From contig CAJMHR010000018.1 of NCBI GenBank assembly GCA_905213265.1, positions 1 to 43,818 of the forward strand: a DNA stretch of 43,818 bases, in the 5' to 3' direction. The notes under the pieces were generated by a model. It had not been told where the DNA came from. It ran no database searches and saw nothing but the letters and a program-made list of their open reading frames with translations. Source of the stretch: an uncultured Collinsella sp. (GTDB taxonomy: Bacteria > Actinomycetota > Coriobacteriia > Coriobacteriales > Coriobacteriaceae). Numbering within the stretch: the stretch's first letter is position 1; each line of letters begins with the position of its first letter. Both the position numbers and the translations under genes were made by a program. This document shows, piece after piece, positions 24,490-33,332 of the stretch.

Positions 24490-25260
24490 CTAGTCCGTAG
24501 CACCGCTTTCGGTTCCATACGACGACGAAGACGCCTCGACCACATGGTGATATCGATCGATATAGATTGCACGGGCACCCAGGCGTCGCACCAAATCCTG
24601 GTGATGCGTGCTCATCAAGACCGTCTTACCCGCCGCGACGTAGGCCAGCAAGAAGTTGACCACGATGTCGCATGAATCCTCGTCGAGCCCATTGGTGGGC
24701 TCATCGAGCACTAGGATATCGGGATTCATCGATACGACTGCCGCCAGCGCCACACGCTTCTTTTGCCCACCCGAAAGCTGATAGGGCGAGGCATCGACCA
24801 GGTCGGTAACTTGAAACAGTTCCATGGCATCGCGCACGCGACGCTCGAACTCGTCTGCCGGCAGCCCCATCTGCGCGGGACCAAAAGCAACTTCCTCGCC
24901 CACCGTAGCGCAGAACAGCTGGGCGTCGGCATTCTGGAACACAAAGCCCACGCGCTGATGAAAACGCTGAGCGGCCGCTGAATCCTTTAGAAACGCCGCA
25001 TCGATTACGTGCCCGTCAAACAGGTATACCCCTGCGTTCGCGAGTTCAAGGCCGTTAATAAGGCGCATAATCGTCGTCTTACCGCAGCCGTTGGGACCGA
25101 GCAGGGCAACGAGTTCACCACGATCGACCTGCAGCGACACACCATCGACAACCGTATGACCCGTATAGGAAAACACCACGTCGCGCAACTCAATAAGCGG
25201 CGTGTCCTCGGCGCCGCCCACACCGTTCGTGCCCGCCGCACTATTCATATCGATCGTCAA
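24490..25260 (-). CDS. nikO: Nickel/cobalt ECF transporter ATPase
   Basis: An ABC ATPase (256 aa) of the energy-coupling-factor type. Walker A is GPNGCGKTT (55-63), the Q-loop is FVFQNADAQLF as in CbiO/NikO, the signature is LSGGQKKR, and the Walker B is ILVLDEPTNGLD, with the H-loop in STHHQD. The start is uncertain: a TTG at 25260 has AAGGG seven bases upstream, while ATGs at 25284 and 25248 lack a good site. It is the last gene of a three-gene metal importer; the operator upstream favours nickel. Confidence 0.85.
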   Translation of the reverse strand: MTIDMNSAAGTNGVGGAEDTPLIELRDVVFSYTGHTVVDGVSLQVDRGELVALLGPNGCGKTTIMRLINGLELANAGVYLFDGHVIDAAFLKDSAAAQRFHQRVGFVFQNADAQLFCATVGEEVAFGPAQMGLPADEFERRVRDAMELFQVTDLVDASPYQLSGGQKKRVALAAVVSMNPDILVLDEPTNGLDEDSCDIVVNFLLAYVAAGKTVLMSTHHQDLVRRLGARAIYIDRYHHVVEASSSSYGTESGATD

Positions 25261-25306
25261 AACGTCGCCCTTCCCTATTTGCATCCCCAGCCAGAACCAG
25301 CAGCGC

Positions 25307-26143
25307 CTACAGCACGGCGCACAACACTGCCAGCAGCGCCACGCCGGCCGCATAGACCGCATCGCGCCAGCCAAATCCGCCCCGCGCGGGCGCCGGATAC
25401 GCACCGGCAAAGCCACGGCAAAGCATAGCCTCGTCCATCGCGCGGCTGCATTCCATCGCCTTGATAAAGGTCATGCCCATGATACCCGCGACCGAGTCGG
25501 TACGCGAAAACCCCTCAGGTGCGCGACCCACACTGCGCAGCATGACCGATTCGGTCAGATCGTGCGCCGTTCGGCCCAGCACCTCGATGTGCTTGAGCGC
25601 CATATCAAACGTAAAGATGACCTCGTCGGGCAGATGTAGCGTCTTGAGCGCCGCCGACATGCGGTTCCAGGTGAGCGTCCACGAAACACCCAGCACGAGC
25701 GACACGTTAATGAAGGTCTTGAGCGCAATCTTGAGCATGGCGCCCGTAGCGGAAGCGCCCAGCAGCAGGGCAGGCAGCGCCAGAACCACGGCAAACCCCG
25801 CGGCAGCCAACGCCGGCACAAAGGTCACGCGCAGCCCGCGTACAGGGCGCACGGCAACGAGCACCAGCGCGATAGCCGCCATCAACATGAGGTACAGCGG
25901 GCTCTGCGTCAGACACACGCACAGGACGCAAGCGAACATCCCCACCAGACGCACCGGAGCCGAAACGCAAGAAAGGGCGCGGTCGACCATCGACCCGCCC
26001 TCGTGCGCGCCTCCACCCAGGCGAACCCGCTCAAGCAGGCTCGCCAGGTGCAGGATGTTCTTTTGCATCACACGATGCCGAGCCCCCATGGGCTCGTATC
26101 GCTCCTCGGCCGCAAGCCAACTAGGCAGCTCGACCATCTGCAT
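25307..26143 (-). CDS. nikQ: ECF transporter transmembrane T component (NikQ/CbiQ)
   Basis: A 278-residue membrane protein with five to six helices and the CbiQ-type cytoplasmic coupling region: LHLPDEVIFTFDMALKHIEVL, then ESVMLRSVGR, then AMDEAMLCRGFAG, where Ala-Arg-Gly type motifs contact the ATPase grooves. A short soluble N-terminus of about 50 residues precedes the first helix. It starts four bases after the nikMN stop. It links the metal-binding S component to the ATPase. Confidence 0.87.
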   Translation of the reverse strand: MQMVELPSWLAAEERYEPMGARHRVMQKNILHLASLLERVRLGGGAHEGGSMVDRALSCVSAPVRLVGMFACVLCVCLTQSPLYLMLMAAIALVLVAVRPVRGLRVTFVPALAAAGFAVVLALPALLLGASATGAMLKIALKTFINVSLVLGVSWTLTWNRMSAALKTLHLPDEVIFTFDMALKHIEVLGRTAHDLTESVMLRSVGRAPEGFSRTDSVAGIMGMTFIKAMECSRAMDEAMLCRGFAGAYPAPARGGFGWRDAVYAAGVALLAVLCAVL

Positions 26144-26147
26144 GCGC

Positions 26148-27206
26148 TCAGTTTTCCTTAACCGTCAGCGAGATCAGACGGAATGCGATGGTGAGCACCG
26201 CCACGCCAATCACGCCGGACAGGATATACATGGCAGCCTGGCCGGCAAAGCCAAGACCCTGCTCCTCGGAATAGGCCTGCAGATAATCGCCCGTGGGCAG
26301 TGCATCGGCAAAGGTCGGGGCGTCGAGGCCGACCGAAGCCTGCAGACTGTCGTCGCCAGCCTCCTGAACGGCGGTCGCGGCGCCCTCGGCGTCCCACTCA
26401 CCCCATGCGTCACCTGTGGCAAGCAAGCCGAGCGGCGTAGCCACGACAAGCACGGCGACCAAGATGAGCGTGGGGACCAGCGAGGTCTTCTTGGCAGCAG
26501 TGCCCTCGGCAGTAAGCTGGCCATCGACGGCCTCGGGCCCGACGATAAAGCTCGGCGCCGTCTTCTTAATGAAACCGTAGATGGCGGCCGTCGCCACGCC
26601 CTCGACCACGCCGGCAACCAGCATATGCGGGATCAACATGGCCGGAATGGCCACAGACAGCGGGAAGGGGCAGTACAGTGGGGCACCCGAGGCGTTGGTG
26701 AAGAGCATCGGCTGAATGCCAAACTCGATGGCAGCGCACAGGGCAGCCACGCACAAGCCAACCCAGCCGCTCACGATGGCAGAAACCGAAGTACCCCAGC
26801 TCTTGTCGTGCAGGCGGCCGTTGAGCGCACGAAATACGATAGCGGCAACAAACGGCAGCACAAAGGCCATGTTAAAGCAGTTGGCGCCAAAGGACAGGAT
26901 GCCGCCGTCGCCAAACAGCAGCGCTTGCAGCGCCAATGCGACCGAAACCGCAATGGCCGCGGCCTCCGGGCCCAGCAGCAGCGCGATGAGCGCGCCACCA
27001 ACGGCGTGACCCGTGGTGCCGCCGGGCAGCGGCACGTTGAACATCATGAGCAAAAAGGAGAACGCGGCGCAGATGCCCAGGAAAGCCATGTGCTCGCGAT
27101 CGAGCGTGGCGCGCACCTTCTTGATGCAGTGGACCCAAACGGGCACCATTGCCACCGCCATGACGGCATCGGTCTGCGGGGACAGATAATTATCTGGAAT
27201 GTGCAT
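26148..27206 (-). CDS. nikM: Nickel ECF transporter substrate-binding component, NikMN fusion
   Basis: A 352-residue membrane protein. It starts MHIPDNYLSP, the N-terminus that builds the Ni/Co site through His2 in CbiM/NikM proteins. The first 220 residues carry seven helices with GTTGHAVGG and QALLFGDGG. A C-terminal domain of about 100 residues has TPLGLLATGDAWGEW and a last helix, which matches the PDGLE/NikN part, so M and N are fused. The GTGTTAC/GTAACAC operator upstream is of NikR type, which favours nickel over cobalt. No cobalamin genes are near. Confidence 0.88.
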   Translation of the reverse strand: MHIPDNYLSPQTDAVMAVAMVPVWVHCIKKVRATLDREHMAFLGICAAFSFLLMMFNVPLPGGTTGHAVGGALIALLLGPEAAAIAVSVALALQALLFGDGGILSFGANCFNMAFVLPFVAAIVFRALNGRLHDKSWGTSVSAIVSGWVGLCVAALCAAIEFGIQPMLFTNASGAPLYCPFPLSVAIPAMLIPHMLVAGVVEGVATAAIYGFIKKTAPSFIVGPEAVDGQLTAEGTAAKKTSLVPTLILVAVLVVATPLGLLATGDAWGEWDAEGAATAVQEAGDDSLQASVGLDAPTFADALPTGDYLQAYSEEQGLGFAGQAAMYILSGVIGVAVLTIAFRLISLTVKEN

Positions 27207-27263
27207 GAACGCCTCCCGGTTGTCGGCGCACAGAATTGCAACGCCGCTTGAATCACCTTGCCA

Positions 27264-27291
27264 GTGTTACGCATTGTCTGATTCGTAACAC
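27264..27291 (-). promoter_or_regulatory. NikR-type operator
   Basis: GTGTTAC (27264-27270), 14-base spacer, GTAACAC (27285-27291), perfect in both arms. This equals the GTGTTAC-N13/14-GTAACAC form described for NikR sites outside enterobacteria. It begins about 11 bp downstream of the -10, so binding would cover the start of transcription. Confidence 0.8.
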
Positions 27292-27301
27292 GCCGCGGGC
27301 T

Positions 27302-27330
27302 ATCATAGCAAAACGGCGCGCTGCCGACAA
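27302..27330 (-). promoter_or_regulatory. Promoter of the nikMN-nikQ-nikO operon
   Basis: Minus strand -35 TTGTCG (27325-27330), 17-bp spacer, -10 TATGAT (27302-27307). The -35 and spacer lie inside the pheST terminator hairpin. Confidence 0.7.
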
Positions 27331-27344
27331 AGCAGCACGCCGTT
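27310..27344 (-). terminator. Terminator of pheST
   Basis: Minus strand stem AACGGCG-T-GCTGC / GCAGC-G-CGCCGTT (27312-27344) with a 7-base loop and one opposed mismatch, then TTTT. It lies about 110 bp after the pheT stop. Confidence 0.75.
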
Positions 27345-27451
27345 ATGTAATGCGCGTGTCATATATGCAGGCTCAACGGTGCCTTATACCGAGAACAGCA
27401 GTCACGTAAGACTCGGCGGCAGCCACCGCTGGCCTATATCCGGCGCAAGCA

Positions 27452-29905
27452 CTATCCGCGGACCTCGCCGTTTACGCCCTTGCACACCTTGGTGACGATC
27501 TTCTGGTGCGCCTTCTCGACCTCTTCGCTGGTGAGCGTGTGGTCGTCGGAGCGATACGTAAGCGCAAAGGCCATGGACTTCTTGCCCGCTCCGATGCGGA
27601 CCGGATCGCGGTAGACGTCGAACAGGCGCACACCCTCGAGCAGCTTACCGCCGGCGCTGGTAATGCGGCGCTCAAGATCCTCGCAGGTCACAGTGTTGTC
27701 GACCACGATAGCCAGGTCGTGCTCAACGGCAGGGTACTGCGAGAACTCGCGGTAGTTCTCCTGGTTGCGGGCGCCCTTGATCAGCTTGTCCAGGTCGAGC
27801 TCAAAGGCAACGACGACCTCATCGATGCCCATCGCCTCGCGCGCCTCGGGGTGAATCTCGCCGACCCAGCCCAGCACGGTGCCGCCGGACAGAACCTCGG
27901 CCGCACGACCCGGCTGCAAGAAAGCGTAGCCCTCGCCCTCGACGGGACGGAAGCGAACCTTCTCGATGCGCAGCTGGGCGAGCAGCTCCTCGACAATGCC
28001 CTTGCCAAAGAAGAAGCGCAGCTTGCGGTACTTCATGTTCCAGGACTGCTCGTTCCACTGGCCCGAGAGCACACCCGCCACGGACTTGGTCTCCTTGGGC
28101 AGGCTGGCGTTCTCGCGACCGTGGAACAGGCTGCCGACCTCGTACAGGTGCACGTTGGGCGTACCGTGCGCCTCGTTGTAGGCCACGGACTGCAGCAGGC
28201 CCGGCAGCAGCGAACGACGCATCTCGGTCTGCTCGGCTACCAGCGGGTTCATGAGCACCACGGGGCAACCGCGACCCTCGGTGGACATACCGATCTTCTC
28301 CAGGTCGCCCGGGGCGGCAAAGCCAAAAGTCGTGGTCTCGTTGAGGCCGCAGGCGCGCAGGATCTCGCCGACCTTACGAGTGAGCTTCTGCTCGCGGGTC
28401 AGGCCGCCGATGTGGTTCTTGGCAGCCGGGATGGTCGCCGTCACACGGCCCATACCCCATAGGCGCAGGACCTCCTCGATCAGGTCGATCTCGCGCGGCA
28501 GGTCGGGGCGGAAGCTCGGCGGGGTAACCATAAAGTCCTCGCCGTCGCGCTCGACGGTGCAGCCCAGACGGGTGAGCGAACGCTCGATAAAGTCGGGCTC
28601 GATGTCGGCACCGCAGATGGCGTGGACGCGGGCCAGGCGCAGCTTAATGCTATCGATGGTCTTGGGCGCGGGGAACACATCCACGTAGCCGGGAGCAACC
28701 TCGCCGCCGGCGATCTGTTCGATGAGCGCGCAGGTAACGTTGGCGACGTCCAGGCAGCCGGTCTCGTCGACCTGGCGCTCAAAGCGGATGGAAGCGTCGG
28801 AGATCAGCGACAGGTCGCGGCTGGTGTGCGAGGTGCGACCGGCGTTGAAGCAGGCACTCTCGACCATCACGTCGACGGTATCGTCCTCGATCTCGGAATC
28901 CATGCCGCCCATAACGCCAGCCAGTGCCACGGGACGCTCGCCATCGGTGATAAGGCCCATGCCGGCGTCGAGCACGCGCTCCTCGCCGTCGAGCGTCGTG
29001 AACTTCTCGTCCTGCTGGGCGGCGCGAACTACCACACGACGGTGGCCATCGCGCTCGGCAAAGGTGTCCAGGTCAAAGGCGTGCAGCGGCTGGCCGGTGA
29101 GCATCATCACATAGTTGGTGATGTCGACAATGTTGTTGTGCGGGCGCACGCCCAAGGCGTTAAGACGCTTGACCATCCAGTCGGGCGACGGGCCGACCTT
29201 GACGTTGCGCACGATGCGGGCAACGTAGCGGTCGCACAGGCCCTCGTCGGCAATCTCGACGGAAAGCTCGTCGTCGGTCGCGCGGCCGGTCTCGGCCTTG
29301 ATGGCGGGCAGCTCAACGTGGAAATCGCGGTCGAAGATGGCGCCGGTCTCGCGGGCCATGCCGATCATGGACAGGCAGTCGGGGCGGTTGGGCGTAATCT
29401 CGCAGTCGAGCACGGTGTCGCTCGAGCCCACATACTCGGCAAACGGCATGCCGCAGGGCGTATCCTCGGGCAGGATCATAATGCCGGAGTGGTCGCCGCC
29501 CAGACCGAGCTCGCGCGCGGAGCAGTTCATGCCCATGGACACGACGCCGCGAAGCTTGCTCTTCTTGATCTTGACGTCGCCGGGCAGAACTGCGCCGATC
29601 ATGGCCGTGACGATGTGGTCGCCGGCCTCAAAGTTCTGCGCGCCGCAGACGATCTGCAGCGGAGCGGGATTGCCGTCGGGGTCGAGGTTCTTGTCGCCCA
29701 CGTCGACCGAGCACACATACATGTGGTCGCTATCGGGGTGCGGGGTCTTGGTGAGCACCTTGGCGGTCACCACGTGGTCGAAGGACTCGCCCACGGTGTC
29801 GATCGCCTCGACCTCGGTGCCGGTACGGATATATTCGTCCGAAAGGGTCTTGGGATCCTCCGGAATATCGATCATGGTCTTGAGCCAGTCGTAAGAAACG
29901 CGCAT
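27452..29905 (-). CDS. pheT: Phenylalanyl-tRNA synthetase beta subunit
   Basis: The 817-residue beta chain of the alpha2-beta2 enzyme. It shows the N-terminal tRNA-binding OB domain (about 40-150, with GMNCSARELGLGGDHSGI), the B3/B4 editing domain, B5 (PKTIDSIKLRLARV), a catalytic-like domain, and the C-terminal FDX-ACB anticodon domain (YPAVEHDLAIVVDNTV). Length is normal. It follows pheS by 63 bp and shares the T-box leader. Confidence 0.97.
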   Translation of the reverse strand: MRVSYDWLKTMIDIPEDPKTLSDEYIRTGTEVEAIDTVGESFDHVVTAKVLTKTPHPDSDHMYVCSVDVGDKNLDPDGNPAPLQIVCGAQNFEAGDHIVTAMIGAVLPGDVKIKKSKLRGVVSMGMNCSARELGLGGDHSGIMILPEDTPCGMPFAEYVGSSDTVLDCEITPNRPDCLSMIGMARETGAIFDRDFHVELPAIKAETGRATDDELSVEIADEGLCDRYVARIVRNVKVGPSPDWMVKRLNALGVRPHNNIVDITNYVMMLTGQPLHAFDLDTFAERDGHRRVVVRAAQQDEKFTTLDGEERVLDAGMGLITDGERPVALAGVMGGMDSEIEDDTVDVMVESACFNAGRTSHTSRDLSLISDASIRFERQVDETGCLDVANVTCALIEQIAGGEVAPGYVDVFPAPKTIDSIKLRLARVHAICGADIEPDFIERSLTRLGCTVERDGEDFMVTPPSFRPDLPREIDLIEEVLRLWGMGRVTATIPAAKNHIGGLTREQKLTRKVGEILRACGLNETTTFGFAAPGDLEKIGMSTEGRGCPVVLMNPLVAEQTEMRRSLLPGLLQSVAYNEAHGTPNVHLYEVGSLFHGRENASLPKETKSVAGVLSGQWNEQSWNMKYRKLRFFFGKGIVEELLAQLRIEKVRFRPVEGEGYAFLQPGRAAEVLSGGTVLGWVGEIHPEAREAMGIDEVVVAFELDLDKLIKGARNQENYREFSQYPAVEHDLAIVVDNTVTCEDLERRITSAGGKLLEGVRLFDVYRDPVRIGAGKKSMAFALTYRSDDHTLTSEEVEKAHQKIVTKVCKGVNGEVRG

Positions 29906-29968
29906 CTAACTGGTCTCCTTTCATAAATGCGGCTTTGAGCCGGAAACTGCAACTAAGAAGAAAGCGTT

Positions 29969-31045
29969 CTAGAACTGGTTCAAGAACCTCATGTCACCAG
30001 TCATCAGCGTTCGCAGGTCGGGCAGATCGTAGCGCAGTGCCGCGACGCGCTCGGCGCCAATACCAAAGGCAAAGCCGGTGTACTTCTCGGGGTCGATGCC
30101 GCAGTTGATAAGGACGTTGGGGTCGACCATGCCACAGCCCAGGATCTCGATCCAGCCGCTGTGCTTGCAGAAGTTGCAGCCCTTGCCGCCGCACACGTGG
30201 CAGCTCACGTCCACCTCGCAGCTCGGCTCGGTGAAGGGGAAGAAGTGCGGGCGGTAGCGCGTCTTGCGATCCTCGCCAAACATGCACTTAACAAAGTAGT
30301 CGAGCGTGCCCTTAAGATCGCCAAAGGTGATGTCCTCGTCGACGACCAGGCCCTCGATCTGGTTGAACTGCGGCAGGTGGCAGGCGTCGGCCGTGTCGGG
30401 ACGATAGACGGTGCCCGGGCAGATCATGTAGATGGGCGGCTTTTGCGACTCCATGGTGTGAATCTGCACGCCCGAGGTCTGGGTGCGCAGCAGTACGTCG
30501 GACTCGCCATGGGCATGCGCCTCGGGGTGCGCGACGCTGCCGGGGTTGTTGTCGACCACGTAGAAGGTATCGCGGGCCGAGCGGCTCGGGTGATCCATGG
30601 GGGCGTTGAGCGCGGTGAAGTTGTAATAGGAGGTGTCGACCATGGGGCCGGACTCGACGGTGTAGCCGATGCCGCAGAAGATGTCCTCGGCCTCCTCGAT
30701 GATCTGCTTGATCAGGTGCTGGTGACCGATCTGCGGACGGATGCCCGGCAGCGTGATGTCGACGGCCTCGTGCTCGAGTGCGTGCTTGAGGGCGGCGGCC
30801 TTCATCTCGGTGGTGCGCTCGTCGAGCATGCCCTCAATCAGCTGGCGCATCTCGTTGGCGCGCTTGCCCATCACGGGACGATCCTCGGGGGCGAGCTTGC
30901 CCATCATGCGCATCAGGCCGGTGATGCGGCCCTTGCGGCCGAGCAGCTCAACGCGCGCGGCCTCGAGCTTTGCGGCGTCGTCGGCGCCTGCGACGAGCTC
31001 CTTGGCCTCTTCCTCGAGTTTGACCAGATCATCAATCAGACTCAT
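29969..31045 (-). CDS. pheS: Phenylalanyl-tRNA synthetase alpha subunit
   Basis: The 358-residue catalytic alpha chain. An N-terminal coiled coil (1-90) is followed by the class II core: TALNAPMDHPSRSARDTFY, CPGTVYRPD (motif 2 region), FPFTEPSCEVDV, and motif 3 GIGAERVAALRYDLPDLR. CHVCGGKGCNFC in the loop is a common insert. The ATG at 31045 (MSLIDDL) has AAAGGGAAG upstream. Upstream in-frame codons lie in the T-box terminator region. Confidence 0.97.
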   Translation of the reverse strand: MSLIDDLVKLEEEAKELVAGADDAAKLEAARVELLGRKGRITGLMRMMGKLAPEDRPVMGKRANEMRQLIEGMLDERTTEMKAAALKHALEHEAVDITLPGIRPQIGHQHLIKQIIEEAEDIFCGIGYTVESGPMVDTSYYNFTALNAPMDHPSRSARDTFYVVDNNPGSVAHPEAHAHGESDVLLRTQTSGVQIHTMESQKPPIYMICPGTVYRPDTADACHLPQFNQIEGLVVDEDITFGDLKGTLDYFVKCMFGEDRKTRYRPHFFPFTEPSCEVDVSCHVCGGKGCNFCKHSGWIEILGCGMVDPNVLINCGIDPEKYTGFAFGIGAERVAALRYDLPDLRTLMTGDMRFLNQF

Positions 31046-31131
31046 GTCTTCCCTTTCGTCTCTCGCGCTCCCCGCTTGCCGAGGCGGCTGCCGCCGTCTG
31101 ACGTTGCGAAAACGCGGCCCGGTTCGGTAAC

Positions 31132-31425
31132 AAAAAACCGTCCTCGGGCATGTGCATTGCCCAAGGACGGTTGAATTCCGCGGTACCACCTTGTTTGACC
31201 CGGCGGATGTCTGGCCCGCCGCGCCCGCTCTTTGCCCCTTGTCGCGAGGCTCACGGCTTCCCTACTGGGGACATCGCCGCCGCCGGCCGCGTGCCCGTTG
31301 AGGTCGCTGCTCGGGAGTGAACGCTTGGCCCTTGCCACCGCAGGAAGGCTTGCAGCCCATGACCTTCCCTCTCTTGCCGGCGACGCGGCGGGCAAAACCC
31401 TCTCCGTCAACGCATTGGGCTATAG
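31132..31425 (-). promoter_or_regulatory. T-box leader of pheST
   Basis: The minus strand carries the T-box core AAGGTGGTACCGCGG (31178-31192), whose UGG pairs with an uncharged tRNA CCA end. It is followed by the terminator AACCGTCCT...AGGACGGTT (31137-31171) and TTTTTT. A long folded region upstream (to about 31420) supplies stem I. A TTC at 31319-31321 is a candidate Phe specifier. Uncharged tRNA-Phe would favour the antiterminator and switch pheST on. A -10 TATCCT at 31424-31429 marks the likely start. Confidence 0.93.
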
Positions 31426-31550
31426 GATAACACATTCTGCGAGCATATCGCCGCGTTCCGTTTTGTTCGTGCTGGGTACAAGGCAGGTAGCTGTGCAAAC
31501 TGGCCGTGCGCCCATCCATGGCGCTCGGCTCGCGAGATCAAGGATATGGT

Positions 31551-33125
31551 ATGGGTAAGAAGCACGATAAGAAGACCAAGCCCGCAGTGGGCAAGACGCC
31601 CAAAGGCATGAAGGTCGATAAGGCCGTCAAAAAATTCCGCAAGCTCGAGGGCAAGCTGTGGACTCGTGAATACCTGCTCAAGATTGCCGAGTTCGATGGC
31701 GCGACGATTGCCCCCGCCAACGGCGCCGCGGCCCGCGCCGATGCTATGGGGACCCTTGCCGGCGAACATCACAAGCTCCTGACCAGCAAAAAGTCCGTTG
31801 AGCTCGTGCACTCTCTCGCGCGTGAGACGGTCGCGGGCGAAAAGATCGACGACCCGCAGCTGCTCGACGAGATTCGCGTGCTCGGCCGCGACCAGCGCGA
31901 GGCAAGCGTTATCCCTACCGAGGAGGCCGAGGCCTGGACCAGACTCACCTGCGAGGCCGATGCCGTGTGGCACAAGGCTAAAACCGCCAATGACTGGGCG
32001 AGCTTTGAGCCCTATGTGGACAAGATCGTCTACCAGCTCAAGCATCAGGCCGAGCTCATGGACCCCAAGCGCGACCCATACGATGTTTGGCTCGACCAGT
32101 ACGAGCGCGGCCTTTCCACCAAGAGCTTCGACGCGTTTTGCGACGAGGTCAAGGCCACGGTCGTGCCACTCGTGCACGCCATCGGCGAGCGCGGCCAGCA
32201 GCCCGCTGCCGACTTTTTGCACGCACATGTGCCCGAGGCCGCCCAGCGAGCCATGAGCTTCGACCTGATGAAGCTCGTCGGTCTTAACCTGGACGACACC
32301 ACGCTTGCCTTTACCGAGCATCCGTTTAGCGAGGGCTTTGCCGTGGGCGATGCGCGCATCGCGACGCACATCTACGAGAACGACTGTATCTCCAACGTCT
32401 TCAGCATCATCCACGAGGCAGGTCACGCCATGTACGAGCTGGGCGTGAACCCCGCCTATGCGCGCACGTGCCTGGAGGGTGGCACCTCCATGGGCATCCA
32501 TGAGAGCCAGAGCCGCTTTTTCGAAAACACCGTGGGTCGCAGCCGCGCCTTTATGGGACCGCTGCTCGAGGTGCTGCGCCGCCACGCACCCGAGGTCTAC
32601 GGCGACGTCGACGAGGACACGCTCTACCACGCCGTGAACATCGCGCAGCCTTCGCTGATCCGCACCGAGGCCGACGAGCTCACCTATCCGCTGCACGTTA
32701 TGGTGCGCTACCAGATCGAGCGCATGCTGTTTGCCGGCGAGGCCACGGCCAAGGACATCCCCGCGCTTTGGAACCGCTTCATGGATGAGTACCTGGGCAT
32801 TCCCGTTCCCGACGACACGCACGGCTGCCTACAGGATACGCACTGGAGCGGCGGCTCGTTTGGCTACTTCCCCACGTATGCGCTGGGCAGTGCCTACGAC
32901 GCCATGTTTGTGCCGGCCATGTGCCGCGACGGCGTCGACCTTAACGGCGCCTGCGCGAGCGGCGACCTGACACCCGTCCGCGCCTGGCTGGGCGAGCACA
33001 TTTGGCAGTGGGGCCGCGCCAAGGACGCGCCGGAGCTCATCAAGGGCGCCTGCGGCATGGCGTTCGATGCCCGCTACTACTGCAGCTACCTCCAAGACAA
33101 GTTCACCACGCTCTACGAGCTGTAG
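31551..33125 (+). CDS. M32-family metallocarboxypeptidase (thermostable carboxypeptidase 1 type)
   Basis: A 524-residue cytoplasmic zinc carboxypeptidase. The zinc site HEAGH lies at 288-292. The M32-specific motifs follow: HPFSEGF with DARIATH before it, HESQSRFFEN after it, then IRTEADELTYPLHVMVRY and SGGSFGYFPTYALG. A basic Lys-rich N-terminal segment of about 30 residues precedes the fold. The ATG at 31551 has AAGGA upstream; an earlier in-frame start at 31506 lacks a ribosome binding site. It is divergent from pheST and convergent with glmM. Confidence 0.93.
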   Translation: MGKKHDKKTKPAVGKTPKGMKVDKAVKKFRKLEGKLWTREYLLKIAEFDGATIAPANGAAARADAMGTLAGEHHKLLTSKKSVELVHSLARETVAGEKIDDPQLLDEIRVLGRDQREASVIPTEEAEAWTRLTCEADAVWHKAKTANDWASFEPYVDKIVYQLKHQAELMDPKRDPYDVWLDQYERGLSTKSFDAFCDEVKATVVPLVHAIGERGQQPAADFLHAHVPEAAQRAMSFDLMKLVGLNLDDTTLAFTEHPFSEGFAVGDARIATHIYENDCISNVFSIIHEAGHAMYELGVNPAYARTCLEGGTSMGIHESQSRFFENTVGRSRAFMGPLLEVLRRHAPEVYGDVDEDTLYHAVNIAQPSLIRTEADELTYPLHVMVRYQIERMLFAGEATAKDIPALWNRFMDEYLGIPVPDDTHGCLQDTHWSGGSFGYFPTYALGSAYDAMFVPAMCRDGVDLNGACASGDLTPVRAWLGEHIWQWGRAKDAPELIKGACGMAFDARYYCSYLQDKFTTLYEL

Positions 33126-33191
33126 GGATTGACCAGCACGCCATCGCCAACGCCGACCATGTTGACGCCGATGTCTTGGCAACGTCAGCGA

Positions 33192-33290
33192 AAACGGCCC
33201 CAAGCGAGCAAGGTGACGTGAAATGAAAGGGCGCTGACCTTCTGGTCGCGCCCTTGAAATTGAGCGTCAGATTGCCGCTTGGGGCCGTTT
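33192..33290. repeat. Long compound inverted repeat between converging genes
   Basis: Outer arms AAACGGCCCCAAGCG (33192-33206) and CGCTTGGGGCCGTTT (33276-33290), a perfect 15-bp match. Inside are TGACG / CGTCA and a further 8-bp AAGGGCGC / GCGCCCTT stem with GACC / GGTC and a TTCT loop. The RNA of either strand would fold into a rod of about 100 nt. It may serve as a bidirectional terminator. Confidence 0.75.
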
Positions 33291-33302
33291 GCAGCGTCGA
33301 GC

Positions 33303-33332
33303 AGTTACGCGGTTTGGTAAAACCGCGTAACT
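33303..33332 (-). terminator. Perfect 13-bp hairpin overlapping the glmM stop
   Basis: AGTTACGCGGTTT (33303-33315), loop GGTA, AAACCGCGTAACT (33320-33332). It lies exactly at the end of glmM. There is no T run, so intrinsic termination is uncertain; it may instead protect the 3' end. Confidence 0.45.

Noticed and set aside
31407..32822. 471-codon minus-strand frame opposite the M32 carboxypeptidase
   Set aside because: Antisense shadow that also overlaps the T-box start; no family features.
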